NCBI RefSeq assembly: GCF_949987515.2
Contig: NC_082694.2
Span: 65,842,080 to 65,906,079 of the forward strand
DNA: 64,000 nucleotides
Reading direction: 5' to 3'
Origin: Delphinus delphis
Lineage: Eukaryota; Chordata; Mammalia; Artiodactyla; Delphinidae
Below, piece by piece: positions 46,353 through 57,112 of the stretch. Below the pieces are notes generated by a model that was given only the letters and a program-made list of their open reading frames with translations, ran no database searches and was not told the DNA's origin. Both the position numbers and the translations under genes were made by a program. Each line of letters opens with the position of its first letter. Within the stretch, counting starts at the first letter, position 1.

Positions 46353-48574
46353 TTCGCTTGAAGAAAAGGAATGTTATGCTACCAGAGTGCCTTTCAGCAG
46401 TGAGTCCAGGATGATTATAATGTTTGTTTAGCAATCATTAACTGCTCATCAAAGAAGGAGCAGCCCAAAACACTCAAGAGATGACAGGACAAGAGAAACA
46501 GCTTTGCAATGTTAATATAACTCAATGAGGAAATGAGGATTTGATTCAATAAAACTCAGCTTTTATGCAACTTCCTTCTGAGCCCACCTATTGTCCAAAG
46601 CAAACAAACCTGCATCAGTATTCAAAGGAGCTACAAGAAAACCCGGTGGAATTTGACCACAGGTACCTTTAACTCATTCAACGATGAACATTTATGCCAT
46701 ATGTTTCTTGGGCTTTTAAAAGGCAATGTTCTGTGCCGATGGTCCCCGGCTGCATAGATAATTGTAAAACAAACTCCATATTCCACTGACACACTTTCTA
46801 ATTACATCTTACCTTCATTAGGCTATTAAAGTGATAGATGGTAGCAATTACATTGAACCCCACTGAAAACTCTCTATCTGTGATGCGCAGTGACGAGAAC
46901 ATGAGTTATTTACCCAGAAGCCAGGAAGAACTTGGCTGCCTCCGCCAAGCTGAACAAAGAGAAACCCCCTGTGGCCACTAGCAGCACAGAGCCCCACGGC
47001 CCTGGCAGAAGGCAGAGTGGCAGGGTATACAGTGGAGGCTCACTTTTCTACTGGCCTCACAAATGCCTAGAGGTGGAAGATGAAAACTATTATCAGGTGT
47101 TACAGAGTTACTCAGAACAATGTGGACGTTCTTGGAAGAGAGTCTCCAAAATGCTGAATTACTCCCAACCATTCTGTATGCTGAGTGGTTGAAGGGACCA
47201 AAGAAGTTGAACCTGGAAAAAAGAAGACAAGGTGGTCATTTATTGACATTCCAACATGATTTCTATGTGTTAATGTCTACATGGCCCAAGGAGGATGAAT
47301 TTGGTGCAGACAACAGAACGCCCCACTCTAACAGGTTTCAATAACTAGGGCATTTGCTAGTTTGTATAACTGGAGGTCCAGAGGTAGATGGGCTTCAGGG
47401 TTGGTGGATTCAGGGGCTCAATGATATAATCTAGGCCTCAGGTTCTTTCCATTCCTCCACTCTGCTATTCACTTTATCAGCCTTACCATAAATTGGTGAC
47501 TCCAGTGTGCTTTTGATGGCCACCAGTAGCAATAAGGGCTACAAGTGCTCTTGTTCTTTTCCAACAGGAAAGCAAGAGCTGACTTCCCATAACTCTCAGA
47601 AAAATGAGGAGAGCTCTTAGAAGCCTTCAGCAAATATCTCTGATCTCACTGGCTGGAACTGGGTCATGTGCTCATTTGTAAATTACTCATTGTGGTAGGG
47701 ACGATGGGATTACTGTGGTTGGTTAAGACGAATCATGGCTCACCTGGAGCTGCTGCAGGTCAGCTTCCCCTGAGATGTCAGGGGAGAAATTCCCGGCAGA
47801 TCTCAGGGTCAACCTGAGAAGTATTGGGCTCTGTTGGGAAGGAAGAAAGGAGACTGATATTTGGCAAGGCCATGGACACTGTTTGCTATAGGGGAAAACA
47901 AGGACCAATAGGTAGAGGCAGAGATGACTCATAGAAAGAAAAGCTTCTAGGACTGGGGGCAGATATGCTGCATCCATTCCACAGCTGCCCTCTTCCATAC
48001 CCATGGCAGACATGGTTAATTAATCAATCACCCTACCACTGAGCCTGGACAGCCTCAGCATCCTCCTTAACTTGGCTGTCCAGGCAGTCATTAATAGTAA
48101 ATTAGAGACAGCTCTCAAAGAGAACCCCTTTTATCAGCTAGGACTGCCCAAAGATGGAATAGGCAGGCTGAGAAGATAGTGAGCTCTCGGTCACTGGTGG
48201 TATTCAAGCACAGGCTGTGTAATCTGCATGCAGAGATGCTGTAATGGGTAACTGATCACAGGTAAAGGTTGGGATCCAATTGTCCCTGAGATTCTGTGAT
48301 TAGAGAGGGCTCAGCAAGAAACTGGGGTACTAGCACAAGCTGCAGATTAGCAATAGTGGAAGGGTTTGAGAGCCCGTCCTAGCGCTTTGCTTTTTCTCTG
48401 TGGTCCTGAAGCTTCGTATTCCTTACACAGGATATTACCCCAGGCCTCACCAGTCCTTCTCCAGAGCAGCCATCCTAGTCACAAAATATCAATACCTTTG
48501 CCTGGGGCTTTAATTTGTGCACAGTCTTTGCTTTTAGCCTCCAAATTCTGGTTCTCATTAAAATACACACACAC
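46353..48574. other. Unassigned intergenic sequence
   Basis: No gene recognised. The 86-codon frame at 46932-47192 lacks a recognisable domain or splice context. The unique AT-rich patch 46730-46880 contains homeobox-like words (taattacatct, tgatagatgg). Confidence 0.45.
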
Positions 48575-48690
48575 GAGATAGACATTGCGGTCATTTTACT
48601 GATGCACGCACCTGAGAGGTTGGTTGCCTTACGTAAGATCACACAGCTAGGTTGATGGTAGGGCTGAGATGGGACCTTGGGTCTCCTCTT
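48575..48690 (-). repeat. MIR fossil, minus strand
   Basis: Contains 'ggtcattttactgatgcacg', 'taagatcacacagctaggtt' and 'gtagggctgagatgggacct'. Confidence 0.8.
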
Positions 48691-49299
48691 CTCTAGCCCA
48701 GAACGCTCCTCTGGAAGCACACGGCTGCAGAGCTGAGGTGTCCTCACCTGGGTATACACATGATGGAGACAGTACTGAGGTGGGCATGAGGGCCAGACAC
48801 CGAAAGCGTGGTCCTCATGCTGGATACCGCAGGAGGCCTAAGTACCAGCGATTCTGAGGACTCTGAGTGTGGGTGGGTCTTCTCTTCTGTCTGGGCTTCA
48901 CTTCTTCCATCCACCTCCTCACCTATAAACAGGAGGTGCTGGTAGGCTAAGATGCTGTAGGACCAAGATGAAAGGTGAAGACACTTCCTCCAGCTTCTCC
49001 CTCTGGATCAGATACTCCAGGTTCATCTGAGCTGTGTGGGTTCACATGGGCTCCTTCTTTCCACTGATTCCTGGAGGCTGTAACCTGGCTGGGCAGGAAT
49101 AGGAAGGTAGGGAGGTGGCCTGAGATTAAAGCCACACCTTGGCCAGACACACAGCTTCTGTATCTCTGCTCTGTCTCTTCCCTAAGCCCTTTTCAGCTTG
49201 CAAAAATATGAAAAGACCAGCAGAACGTGAAGGGAGAAGCTGAAAGGAGTTCTCTGAAAAGACCACTTGATCTCAGTGGTTTCTGACAGCACAGTTAGC
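48691..49299. other. Unassigned intergenic sequence
   Basis: No gene or repeat recognised. Confidence 0.45.
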
Positions 49300-49620
49300 A
49301 CTCTGAGCCCTCCTCTGTGCCAGGCCCAGTGGAAGGCACTCCATGCACTCTACCTGGGCAGTTCGTGCTGTCAGAGCTGTGACACACTGGTGTTTCAATC
49401 AGCTCTGAGGGGTGCTGCTAGAAATTCAACAGGTGGGTAGCACAGTGCCTCATCTTAGTAGATGTTAAAAAAATAATTCACTGACAGACTAAATGAGTGC
49501 ATAAACCCATTTTATAGATGAGTAAACCAAGGCATGTTATCCCTAGTTGATAGACCAAGGCTATATATGACTTGTGGCAGAGCTGGGACTGGAACTAGGT
49601 CTTCTGCCTCCTAGTCTGGT
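49300..49620 (-). repeat. MIR fossil(s), minus strand
   Basis: Includes 'ccctcctctgtgccaggccc' and, after an unrelated middle, 'aacccattttatagatgagt' and 'ggcagagctgggactggaac'. It may be one interrupted or two separate MIRs. Confidence 0.75.
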
Positions 49621-49707
49621 CTGGGGCAGGACTAGACAATCTCTGCTAGCCCTCTGTGCTCTCCAATAGCTGGACACTTGGATTCTGGATCAGCAAATTA
49701 GTCTGTA

Positions 49708-49892
49708 GGGCAGTGCTAGGCAGTAGAACATTCTGCAATGATGGAAATGCTCCATACCGCACTGTCTTATACAATAGCCACTAGCCACACGTGGCTGTGG
49801 AACACTTGGCATGTGGCTCGTGTGACTGAGGAGCAGAGACTTTAAGTCCCGTGGCTAGTGGCTACCATGTTGGAACAGCACAGCTCTAGCGT
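49708..49892. mobile_element. Non-autonomous hAT-like DNA transposon fossil
   Basis: Ends 'ggcagtgctaggcagtagaa' and 'ggaacagcacagctctag' are inverted-repeat-like. The interior carries two inverted 'agccactagccacacgtggc' / 'gtggctagtggctaccatg' blocks typical of a known mammalian MITE. Exact family not fixed. Confidence 0.75.
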
Positions 49893-50519
49893 GTTCTCTT
49901 CCCCAAGGCCCAGCACCACAGCCTCTGCCAAACTGTGATGCAGTGGAAGTTTGCCGTTGGTGACGACACTTGGAGAAACTTTCCTACGTCCTTGGCATAA
50001 CACGCCAGGTCCCCCAGATGCTCCAGTTATTCTTCAGTAGCTGTGCTTCTTTCTACAGAAGGGAGATGAAAACAAAATTGGAAGAGCTGAAGCTGAAAGA
50101 CTATAGATTTTTAATCCTTTTTTATCATCCAAGAATTTCAAGGTGTATTCCTCATGTCATGCCATTCCTCTCCTGGGAACTGGGAGTACTGACCTGTAAG
50201 TCCTGGACGGCATCAAGTGATGTGAATTAAACCCACTTTAAAGAAAACCTCTCTAGTCAACATTAGTTTTTCCTCAGAGAAGTGTTTGGATCTTTACTAC
50301 CTATTATTTTCCTTTGGGTTCTTGCCAGGAGAGGATTTTTTAAAAATAGATTAGAGCATGTATCCATTAACCACTGATTTAATTTCTAAGCCCTTATTCT
50401 TCTAAATTATTTTCTAATCACGTAATAGAACTATGGCACATCTGAGCTAAAAAACAGCTTAGGCAACCTCCAGTCCATAAAATTGAAACAGTTACTACTT
50501 ATCCAGGCTTGTGCAACCA
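49893..50519. other. Unassigned intergenic sequence
   Basis: No gene. AT-rich at about 50250-50450. Confidence 0.45.
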
Positions 50520-50710
50520 TTGGACTGTGTTCTCTCCATTATAATTGTATGGGGTATGTAAAATTCTCCCCATTTTACAGATGGGTAAGTAGCTAAGCTA
50601 GCATTTATATCAAGATCTGTCTGGCTCTGAGGCTGGGACTCTTGCTTTGTACCTTGAGCTTTCCAGTCATTTCATGGACAAGGAAACGGAGACCCAGAGA
50701 GTCAGGGCCT
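50520..50710 (-). repeat. MIR fossil, minus strand
   Basis: Contains 'ctccccattttacagatggg', then 'gtctggctctgaggctggga', then a second 'gacaaggaaacggagaccca' piece. Confidence 0.7.
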
Positions 50711-50985
50711 GACCTCGTGTTTTTGTGCTCCGTTTAGTTCTACCCTTCAATCTCAGATTTACAGTCCCACACTCCACGTTTCACCCTCCTTTCCTCTTTA
50801 GCAGTATCCTTTTCCCCATAAAAAAGCCACAATACCTTCATTTGCCATCCAAGCTCCCCCCACAATTTGGTCAACCGTCCGTGCACCATCCCCCAGCCCT
50901 ACTCAGTCAAGTGAGGTGTCTGAGCAAGTCCAATACTTGCATTCCTTCTACACTCTCAGAATTGAGCTGCTTTTCTTGCCACAAT

Positions 50986-50988
<3 letters not shown>

Positions 50989-51031
<43 letters not shown>

Positions 51032-51048
51032 CACACACACACACACAC
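50989..51048. repeat. (TA)18 / (CA)11 compound microsatellite
   Basis: (AT)n at 50989-51024 followed by gt and (AC)n at 51027-51048. Both tracts are uninterrupted, so length polymorphism is likely. Confidence 0.97.
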
Positions 51049-51489
51049 TACATACATGTATACTGAGAAAGACGTTTTGGCATTAAACACAAAGATGTTT
51101 ATTACAGCAATATGCATTACAGTAAAAGTAAAAACAACATACATGGTCAACCATGAGCGAAATGTTAAGAATAAATTATTTCAACTCTGTAGATTAGTAA
51201 AGAGCCACTGAAATGGAAGTAGGAGCCCATGACAGGGGAGCATTTGCCTCCCCACAATGGTCACAGCTAAAGGAAGAGCAAGTGTATCTCCCTGAGGCGT
51301 CCTGGGCGTATCGTATACGAGCTAAACCAGAAATGGCTGGCATGGACCCCAGGATAATAATAACAACAAAAACAGTGGTAATGCGAGTTAATCAAGCTTT
51401 GTACTCATGTCTAAGTTAAAGTTTCCAGCACTTGCCAGCTTCTCCTTGGAGCAGTGCCTGAGGTACCTGGGAGAATAAAAACCACAATG

Positions 51490-51600
51490 GACTTGGAGTC
51501 AGAAACCATTAGTTCAAGGCCTGCCTGGGTCACTGAGACTTCAGGGTGCTCATCTGTAAAATGGGGAGGATTCCATCTACTGAGGAGCTGTGTTGAGCAC
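51490..51600 (+). repeat. MIR fossil, plus strand
   Basis: Contains 'cttggagtcagaaaccatta', 'gggtgctcatctgtaaaatg' and 'gggaggattccatctactga'. Confidence 0.75.
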
Positions 51601-52479
51601 AACTGGTAGCTGGTAGCCCCTCCCAGGAGCGTGTCTCGCTGCTGTTCCATCGTTCAGGGCTTTCTCCAAGCACAGGGAGAGTGAGGACAGCTTCAGCACA
51701 GCACCCTGGCAGAAGAGGGGGCCAACCACTGCTGTCTGGACTTGCCTGCCCACCAGGTTCTTCCATCATCTGAATCAAGTTGATGTGCAGCAGTCTGTCC
51801 ACACGGTGGGAGGCATGGACCCACCATGGCTCCCCCTGGGGCCCTGCTGTATTTGTGGGTTCTGCTGAACCAGAATATTAGAACTGGGCCTAACAGCAAT
51901 GATGGTAATAGCCACACATACCCTCGGGACTTCTCATGCTTTAGCAACCATTTAGAGGACCATTTCCAGACTCTGGTCAATGCACAAAGCAATTACTACT
52001 ACATATTTTCATAGAAGATTATTGTCGCCAAATGTTCTTACAGATTGCTTGGTTCACCTGTGTGTGCTAGTGGAAACCATGCGGGAATGATTTCAGCTCT
52101 GTGCTGTTATACTTAAGCACTCGACCTGGAATCTGTCCTCCCAGGCCACACAGGTTGGGAGCTGGCTCCTTATCTGAATCGGTTTTTAAGCCCCTAACTC
52201 AGAACCATATGTGATAGCTAAGAACAGTGGCTTTCGAAATTTCTAAGCAGCAGAGGATTTTTTTCCTCAAATGAAATCTCGTCTGGAACTTATGTGTCTA
52301 TTTTATAATTTCTAATTAATAATACGTTTTTCAAAGTCAACCTGTAACAGTACTGAGGTTGTTTTGATTAACAAATAAGATTAGATCAGAAACTGCAGAT
52401 GACAGCTGCATTTGTTATATAAGCTTCAGCATCTGATTTATATTGGATTTTATTTGGGTTGTATTGTATTAATAATGCA
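51601..52479. other. Unassigned intergenic sequence
   Basis: Overlapping frames near 51530-51992 have no domain. The AT-rich patch 52260-52480 is discussed in the findings. Confidence 0.45.
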
Positions 52480-52690
52480 TAATAACTAATACTTCAGCAC
52501 TGCTCTGAGTGCTTCAAACATTTTAACTCATTTAGGCCTCAGAACTCTAACAGATGATATTATCATTCCCAGGGGAGGAAATGGAGGCCCAGAGACCTGG
52601 TAAAGTGGCCCCAAATCACACAGCTGGGGAGTGGCCAGAGCTGGGGTTCAAACCCAGGCAGCCCAGCTCCATAGTCCAGGATTGGAGTAA
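52480..52690 (-). repeat. MIR fossil, minus strand, nearly full length
   Basis: Reads 'cactgctctgagtgcttcaa', 'cattcccaggggaggaaatg', 'caaatcacacagctggggag' and 'ccagctccatagtccaggat'. Confidence 0.92.
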
Positions 52691-53479
52691 CTATTTTCTT
52701 CTGCTGCTCCCAATGAAAAGCCTAATATATAGAAATACGTAGTTGTAAAGAATAGCTTTTTAATTGCCTGCCCTGCAAACTCAAGCTATTCTTTAATTAA
52801 ACTGGGAGGGCAGAGAAGTCTTATCCATGTTCTAATAAAAAATAATAAATAACCTCGCCCCTGAAGCACCCCCATGAGGATTCGGGGAATAATTTGAAAT
52901 TCCTGACCTAGAGCACCAGGGACATACTGAAGGAACAATCAGTCTGTCAAAACACACATGCAGAGGACCCTCGGGGTACAGCAGAGACAAAGGCATTGGC
53001 TGGCATTTCACCAAATAGAAATGTCTGTAGTCTCTGGCACTACCAACATTCCCCATTACAAATCTTCCAGCTGGTAAACAGAATGATGCCACTGACATTT
53101 AATTGAAATGTCAGCACATTTAGAGAGAGCCCTGATGAAGCTGCCAAGTTAAAGTTATCGCTGGTGAGTTAAGCTAAACGGAAACAGAAAATCACCACTA
53201 ACACCTACCATCCCGGCACATACACACACACGCACTGTAGTATCAGATGGAGAGAAAGCAGAGAGCTTCAGCTGTCCAAGAAAAACGTACAGATAGTTTT
53301 TAAACGGAGTTTTATTCTGGCTATGAAAAACTATGGTGCAATTGGAAAAACTTGTGGAAGTAATCAGGCCTGAGACAGGCCAATGGCCATATAAATCAGT
53401 TCAACAGGAACACATTGATTCAATTACGTTTGGAGAGTAATATTACCTTACGTTTATTTGCATAGCTTATGGTTTATAG
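52691..53479. other. Unassigned intergenic sequence
   Basis: No gene. The stretch 53390-53480 is unique and AT-rich with tttgcat and attacgtttg words. Confidence 0.45.
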
Positions 53480-53975
53480 AGGCCATGGTAGATGGCAAGA
53501 AATGGCCCCAATTCTTCACCACTCCCTGCGTCCTCACCTTATGCCTTTGTAACTTTGCATGTAGGGCTTAACCATGTGATTTGCTTTGGCTAAAGGGTCA
53601 AAGCAAATCACATGGTTAAGCCCAATATGTGAAGACGTGACATTTATCTTTGCCCTCTGCCATCGCCTTTAGAAGAACTTGCCCCTGGAACAGAGGCAAG
53701 GCATCCCAATGGTCCCAAGGCCATCCTAGATCGGCAACAGCTAGCCAATTCCCAGCAATATGAATGAGCCCAGCCCATTCATATCAGCAGAGCCATTCAG
53801 CTGTGACCTGCAGCTGACCACAGTCACATGGGCAAGCAAGCAAATCGGGAGAAGCCAAGCACAGATCCGCTGAACCCCACAGACTCCTGCCCTGATTCAG
53901 TGTTTACTGCTGTACGCTGCTGTGGTTTTGAGGGTTTGGTTCAGCATCACTAATGCGGCAACTGATACCTGATGA
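53480..53975. repeat. Ancient dispersed repeat, family not assigned
   Basis: Contains 'gcatgtagggcttaaccatg', 'tgatttgctttggctaaag', 'gcaaatcgggagaagccaag' and an end 'gcggcaactgatac', in the order of a dispersed mammalian repeat I recognise but cannot name. It carries the perfect hairpin at 53564. Confidence 0.6.
53564..53623. repeat. Perfect 25-bp inverted repeat with 10-nt loop
   Basis: Arms 53564-53588 and 53599-53623 are exact reverse complements; the loop is gctaaagggt. The left arm agrees with the surrounding ancient repeat, while the right arm looks like an extra inverted copy. Confidence 0.97.
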
Positions 53976-54549
53976 GGAGACTTGCCTTGTATGACCTCCT
54001 GTGTCCCCTCCTTGGGAAGGAATGTAGGGCAGGGGTTACATCCCCCATTTCATAAATGAGAACTCTGGGATTCATAGAGTTTAAGTGGACTGCTTTTATT
54101 CCACAGCTGCTTCTTCTGATGCCGTGTTCTCTGTTCATGCTTAAGTCATGCAGCCTCTCTGCAGTACTTAGCCAACAACATTAACCCAGAGGCTGAATCC
54201 AGTTTTTTCTTTTAGATCAAAGAGGCAGCTTTTATAGGTTGAAAGCACAGAAGGAGAGCAAAGGTTTCAGGAGTTCTTGGGCCCCAGAGGCAGAAACTGC
54301 ACAAGCATCTGACTTCACGGACCTGCTCCCACTCTCTCACCTGGGATACCTCCCTTCTTCCCTTGGTTCCGCTCTGCTTTGAAGAGATATGTGATTCAGC
54401 CCATGTCAGATGTGTGTTCTCTTGCCATCTCTCTGTGGCTGATTTCACTCACAGGCGTTCTTCAGATGCTTCACAGAAATCCCTGCCAGGTAGGAAAACC
54501 ACTGGGGAGTTATGAAGAAATGATCAAAAATAATTTTTTTTGACCTTGC
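53976..54549. other. Unassigned intergenic sequence
   Basis: A MIR-like core may lie at about 54035-54110 ('cccatttcataaatgagaac'). No gene. Confidence 0.45.
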
Positions 54550-54700
54550 TGTGCTCACTTTAAAATCTACTCTAGCCCCCAATTTCCCCCAGCTAAGGGC
54601 CAAACTCAAGTCAGATCCTTTACAGTCTGGACCAACCTACTTGGAGCAACACCACCTCCACAGCCTCCCCCCAAATTTCTCTCTATTTCAGAATCAGAAA
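54550..54700 (+). repeat. Probable L2 interior fragment, plus strand
   Basis: Contains 'agggccaaactcaagtcaga' and 'cctttacagtctggaccaac', as in the L2 interior. Confidence 0.55.
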
Positions 54701-54704
54701 TGTC

Positions 54705-54800
54705 CTTCTCCTTCTGAATAAGTGGCCCAAGACCACACAGCTAGAGAGTGGCAGAGCTGGGGTTCAAAGCCAGGCAGGCTAGCTCCATAGTCCATGATCT
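54705..54800 (-). repeat. MIR core fragment, minus strand
   Basis: Contains 'gcccaagaccacacagctag', 'agtggcagagctggggttca' and 'gctagctccatagtccatga'. Confidence 0.85.
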
Positions 54801-55052
54801 GTGAAGAACATGCCCATGGAACAGAGGCAACATTTCAAAAGCATTTTGAAATTCATACTCTTCCATCTGTTCAGAATTCTCATCTCTTCTTTTCCTTCAT
54901 CTGATGAACCTCTAATCTTTCCTATAAGATCACACTGACTTCTTAAAAAACACTTTAAAGACCCACTCACTTTATTGCTTTTTCATGCATTTATTTTGTC
55001 TGCCCAAGGCTGGGGAGCACCCAAAGACCTTGTTGTCAAAAGCTCATGACAT

Positions 55053-55264
55053 GGGACTTCCCTGGCGGGTCCAGTGGTTAAGAGTTCGCCTTCCAATGCA
55101 GGGGGTGCGGGTTTGACCCCTGGTCGGGGAGCTAAGATCCCACATGCCTCACAGCCAAAAAACCAAAACACAAAAACAGAAACAATATTGTAACAAATTC
55201 AACAAAGACTTTAAAAATTGTCCACATCAAAAAGAATCTTTAAAAACAAAACAAAACAAAAACT
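55053..55264 (+). mobile_element. Cetartiodactyl tRNA-derived SINE, different subfamily, 10-bp target duplication
   Basis: Head 'gggacttccctggcgggtcc', then 'ggtttgacccctggtcgggg', and a 3' part 'caatattgtaacaaattcaa' with a multi-A tail. Direct repeats ctcatgacat are at 55043-55052 and 55265-55274. The tail region distinguishes it from the young CHR copies. Confidence 0.93.
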
Positions 55265-55479
55265 CTCATGACATCCTGGTTCATGAACAGCCCTCGGAAA
55301 TCATGGGAAATGGTAGACTCTGTTAAGGGAGGACAGGATTACTCCCTTTTATAAACTAAGTCTAAATAGGTCCATTTACATTAAGTGGATTAACACCTGC
55401 TCACTGGGCAGCTTCTCAAGCACTCACAGGTTAAATAAATCCCAAGTTTCTCTAGCCAGTAAAGGCACTAATCACATTG

Positions 55480-55551
55480 ATTTTAAGTGCCTCTCATAAG
55501 GCACTGATCTACTCTCCCACTGGATATGAGCTTATCAAAGGCAGATGCCCT
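55480..55551 (+). repeat. L2 3' part, left half, split by the young L1
   Basis: 'atatgagcttatcaaaggca' fits the L2 'gtaagctcc...aaggcagg' block. The L2 resumes at 57001. Confidence 0.6.
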
Positions 55552-56985
55552 AATTTCATACTTTTACATGTACCTGTCCAGTTTTCCCAGCACCACTTAC
55601 TGAAGAGGCTGTCTTTTCTCCATTGTATATTCTTGCCTTCTTTATCAAAGATAAGGTGACACAAAAATAAACTCAAAATGGATTAAAGACCTAAATGTAA
55701 GGCCAGACACTATCAAACTCTTAGAAGAAAACATAGGCAGAACACTCTATGACACAAATCACAGCAAGATCCTTTTTGACCCACCTCCTAGAGAAGTGGA
55801 AATAAAAACAAAAACAAATGGGACCTAATGCAACTTCAAAGCTTTTGCACAGCAAAGGAAACCATAAACAAGACCAAAAGACAACCCTCAGAATGGGAGA
55901 AAATATTTGCAAATGAAGCAACTGACAAAGGATTAATCTCCAAAATTTACAAGCAGCTCATGCAGCTCAATAACAAAAAAACAAACAACCCAATCCAAAA
56001 ATGGGCAGAAGACCTAAATAGACATTTCTCCAAAGAAGATATATAGATTGCCAACAAACACATGAACGAATGCTCAACATCATTAATCACTAGAGAAATG
56101 CAAATCAAAATTACAATGAGATATCATCTCACACTGGTCAGAATGGCCATCATCAAAAAATCTAGAAACAATAAATGCTGGAGAGGGTGTGGAGAAAAGG
56201 GAACACTCTTGCACTGCTGGTGGGAATGTGAATTGGTTCAGCCACTATGGAGAACAGTATGGAGGTTCCTTAAAAAACTACAAATAGAACTACCATATGA
56301 CCCAGCAATCCCACTACTGGGCATATACCCTGAGAAAACCATAATTCAAAAAGAGTCATGAACCACAATGTTCATTGCAGCCCTATTTACAATAGCTGGT
56401 ACTATTGGAAGCAACCGAAGTGTCCATCAACAGATGAATGGATAAAGAAGATGTGGCACATATATACAATGGAATATTACTCAGCCATAAAAAGAAACGA
56501 AATTGAGTTATTTGTAGTGAGGTGGATGGACCTAGAGTTGGTCATACAGAGTGAAGTAAGTCAGAAAGAGAAAAACAAATACCATATGCTAACACATATA
56601 TATGGAATCTAAGAAAAAAAAAAGGTCATGAAAAACCTAGGGGTAAGACGGGAATAAAGACACAAACCTACTAGAGAATGGACTTGAGGATACGGGGAGG
56701 GGGAAGGGTAAGCTGGGACAAAGTGAGAGAGTGGCATGGACATATATACACTACCAAACGTAAAATAGATAGCTAGTGGGAAGCAGCCGCATAACACAGG
56801 GAGATCAGCTCGGTGCTTTGTGACCACCTAGATGGGGGGATAGGAAGGGTGGGAGGGAGGGAGACACAAGAGGGAAGAGATATGGGAACATATGTGTATG
56901 TATAACTGATTCACTTTGTTATAAAGCAGAAACTAACACACCATTGTAAAGCAATTATACTCCAATAAAGATGTTTAAAAAAAAA
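55552..56985 (+). mobile_element. Young LINE-1 with 5' inversion (twin priming), 15-bp target duplication
   Basis: Positions 55552-55663 are L1 ORF2 sequence in minus orientation; 55664-56985 are the adjoining downstream ORF2 and 3' UTR in plus orientation, ending in poly(A). About 20 bases between the two segments are missing. The perfect duplication aaaggcagatgccct lies at 55537-55551 and 56986-57000. This arrangement is the mark of twin-primed reverse transcription. Open pieces of the ORF2 C-terminus (55828-56046, 56062-56361, 56358-56612) are broken by a few stops and shifts. Confidence 0.96.
55828..56612 (+). pseudogene. LINE-1 ORF2 C-terminal remnant, broken
   Basis: Three consecutive frames cover the ORF2 C-terminal region. 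They include the [18 protein letters not shown] cysteine-rich motif (second piece) and end at the normal ORF2 stop after a HIYGI-type C-terminus. A TAG at about 56046 and a frame change near 56360 break it. Endonuclease and reverse-transcriptase cores are absent. Confidence 0.93.
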
Positions 56986-57000
56986 AAAGGCAGATGCCCT

Positions 57001-57112
57001 GTTTTGTTCATCTTTCTGTTTCCATATCTCTCCTCAAACTTCCTCACCTCTAATACCAAGGACCTACTATAATGCCTAGCACGTATTAGAAGCTCAATAA
57101 TTGTTTGCAGAA
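57001..57112 (+). repeat. L2 3' end, right half
   Basis: 'gttttgttcatctttctgtt', then 'aatgcctagcacgtattaga' and 'agctcaataattgtttgcag', the L2 3' terminus continuing the piece that ends at 55551. Confidence 0.75.

Noticed and set aside
46932..47192. 86-codon open frame with Lys-rich start
   Set aside because: No recognisable domain, poor start context, no splice partners.
36604..56985. Inverted pair of young L1 copies (36601 minus, 55552 plus) as a designed palindrome
   Set aside because: Explained by two independent insertions, each with its own target duplication.
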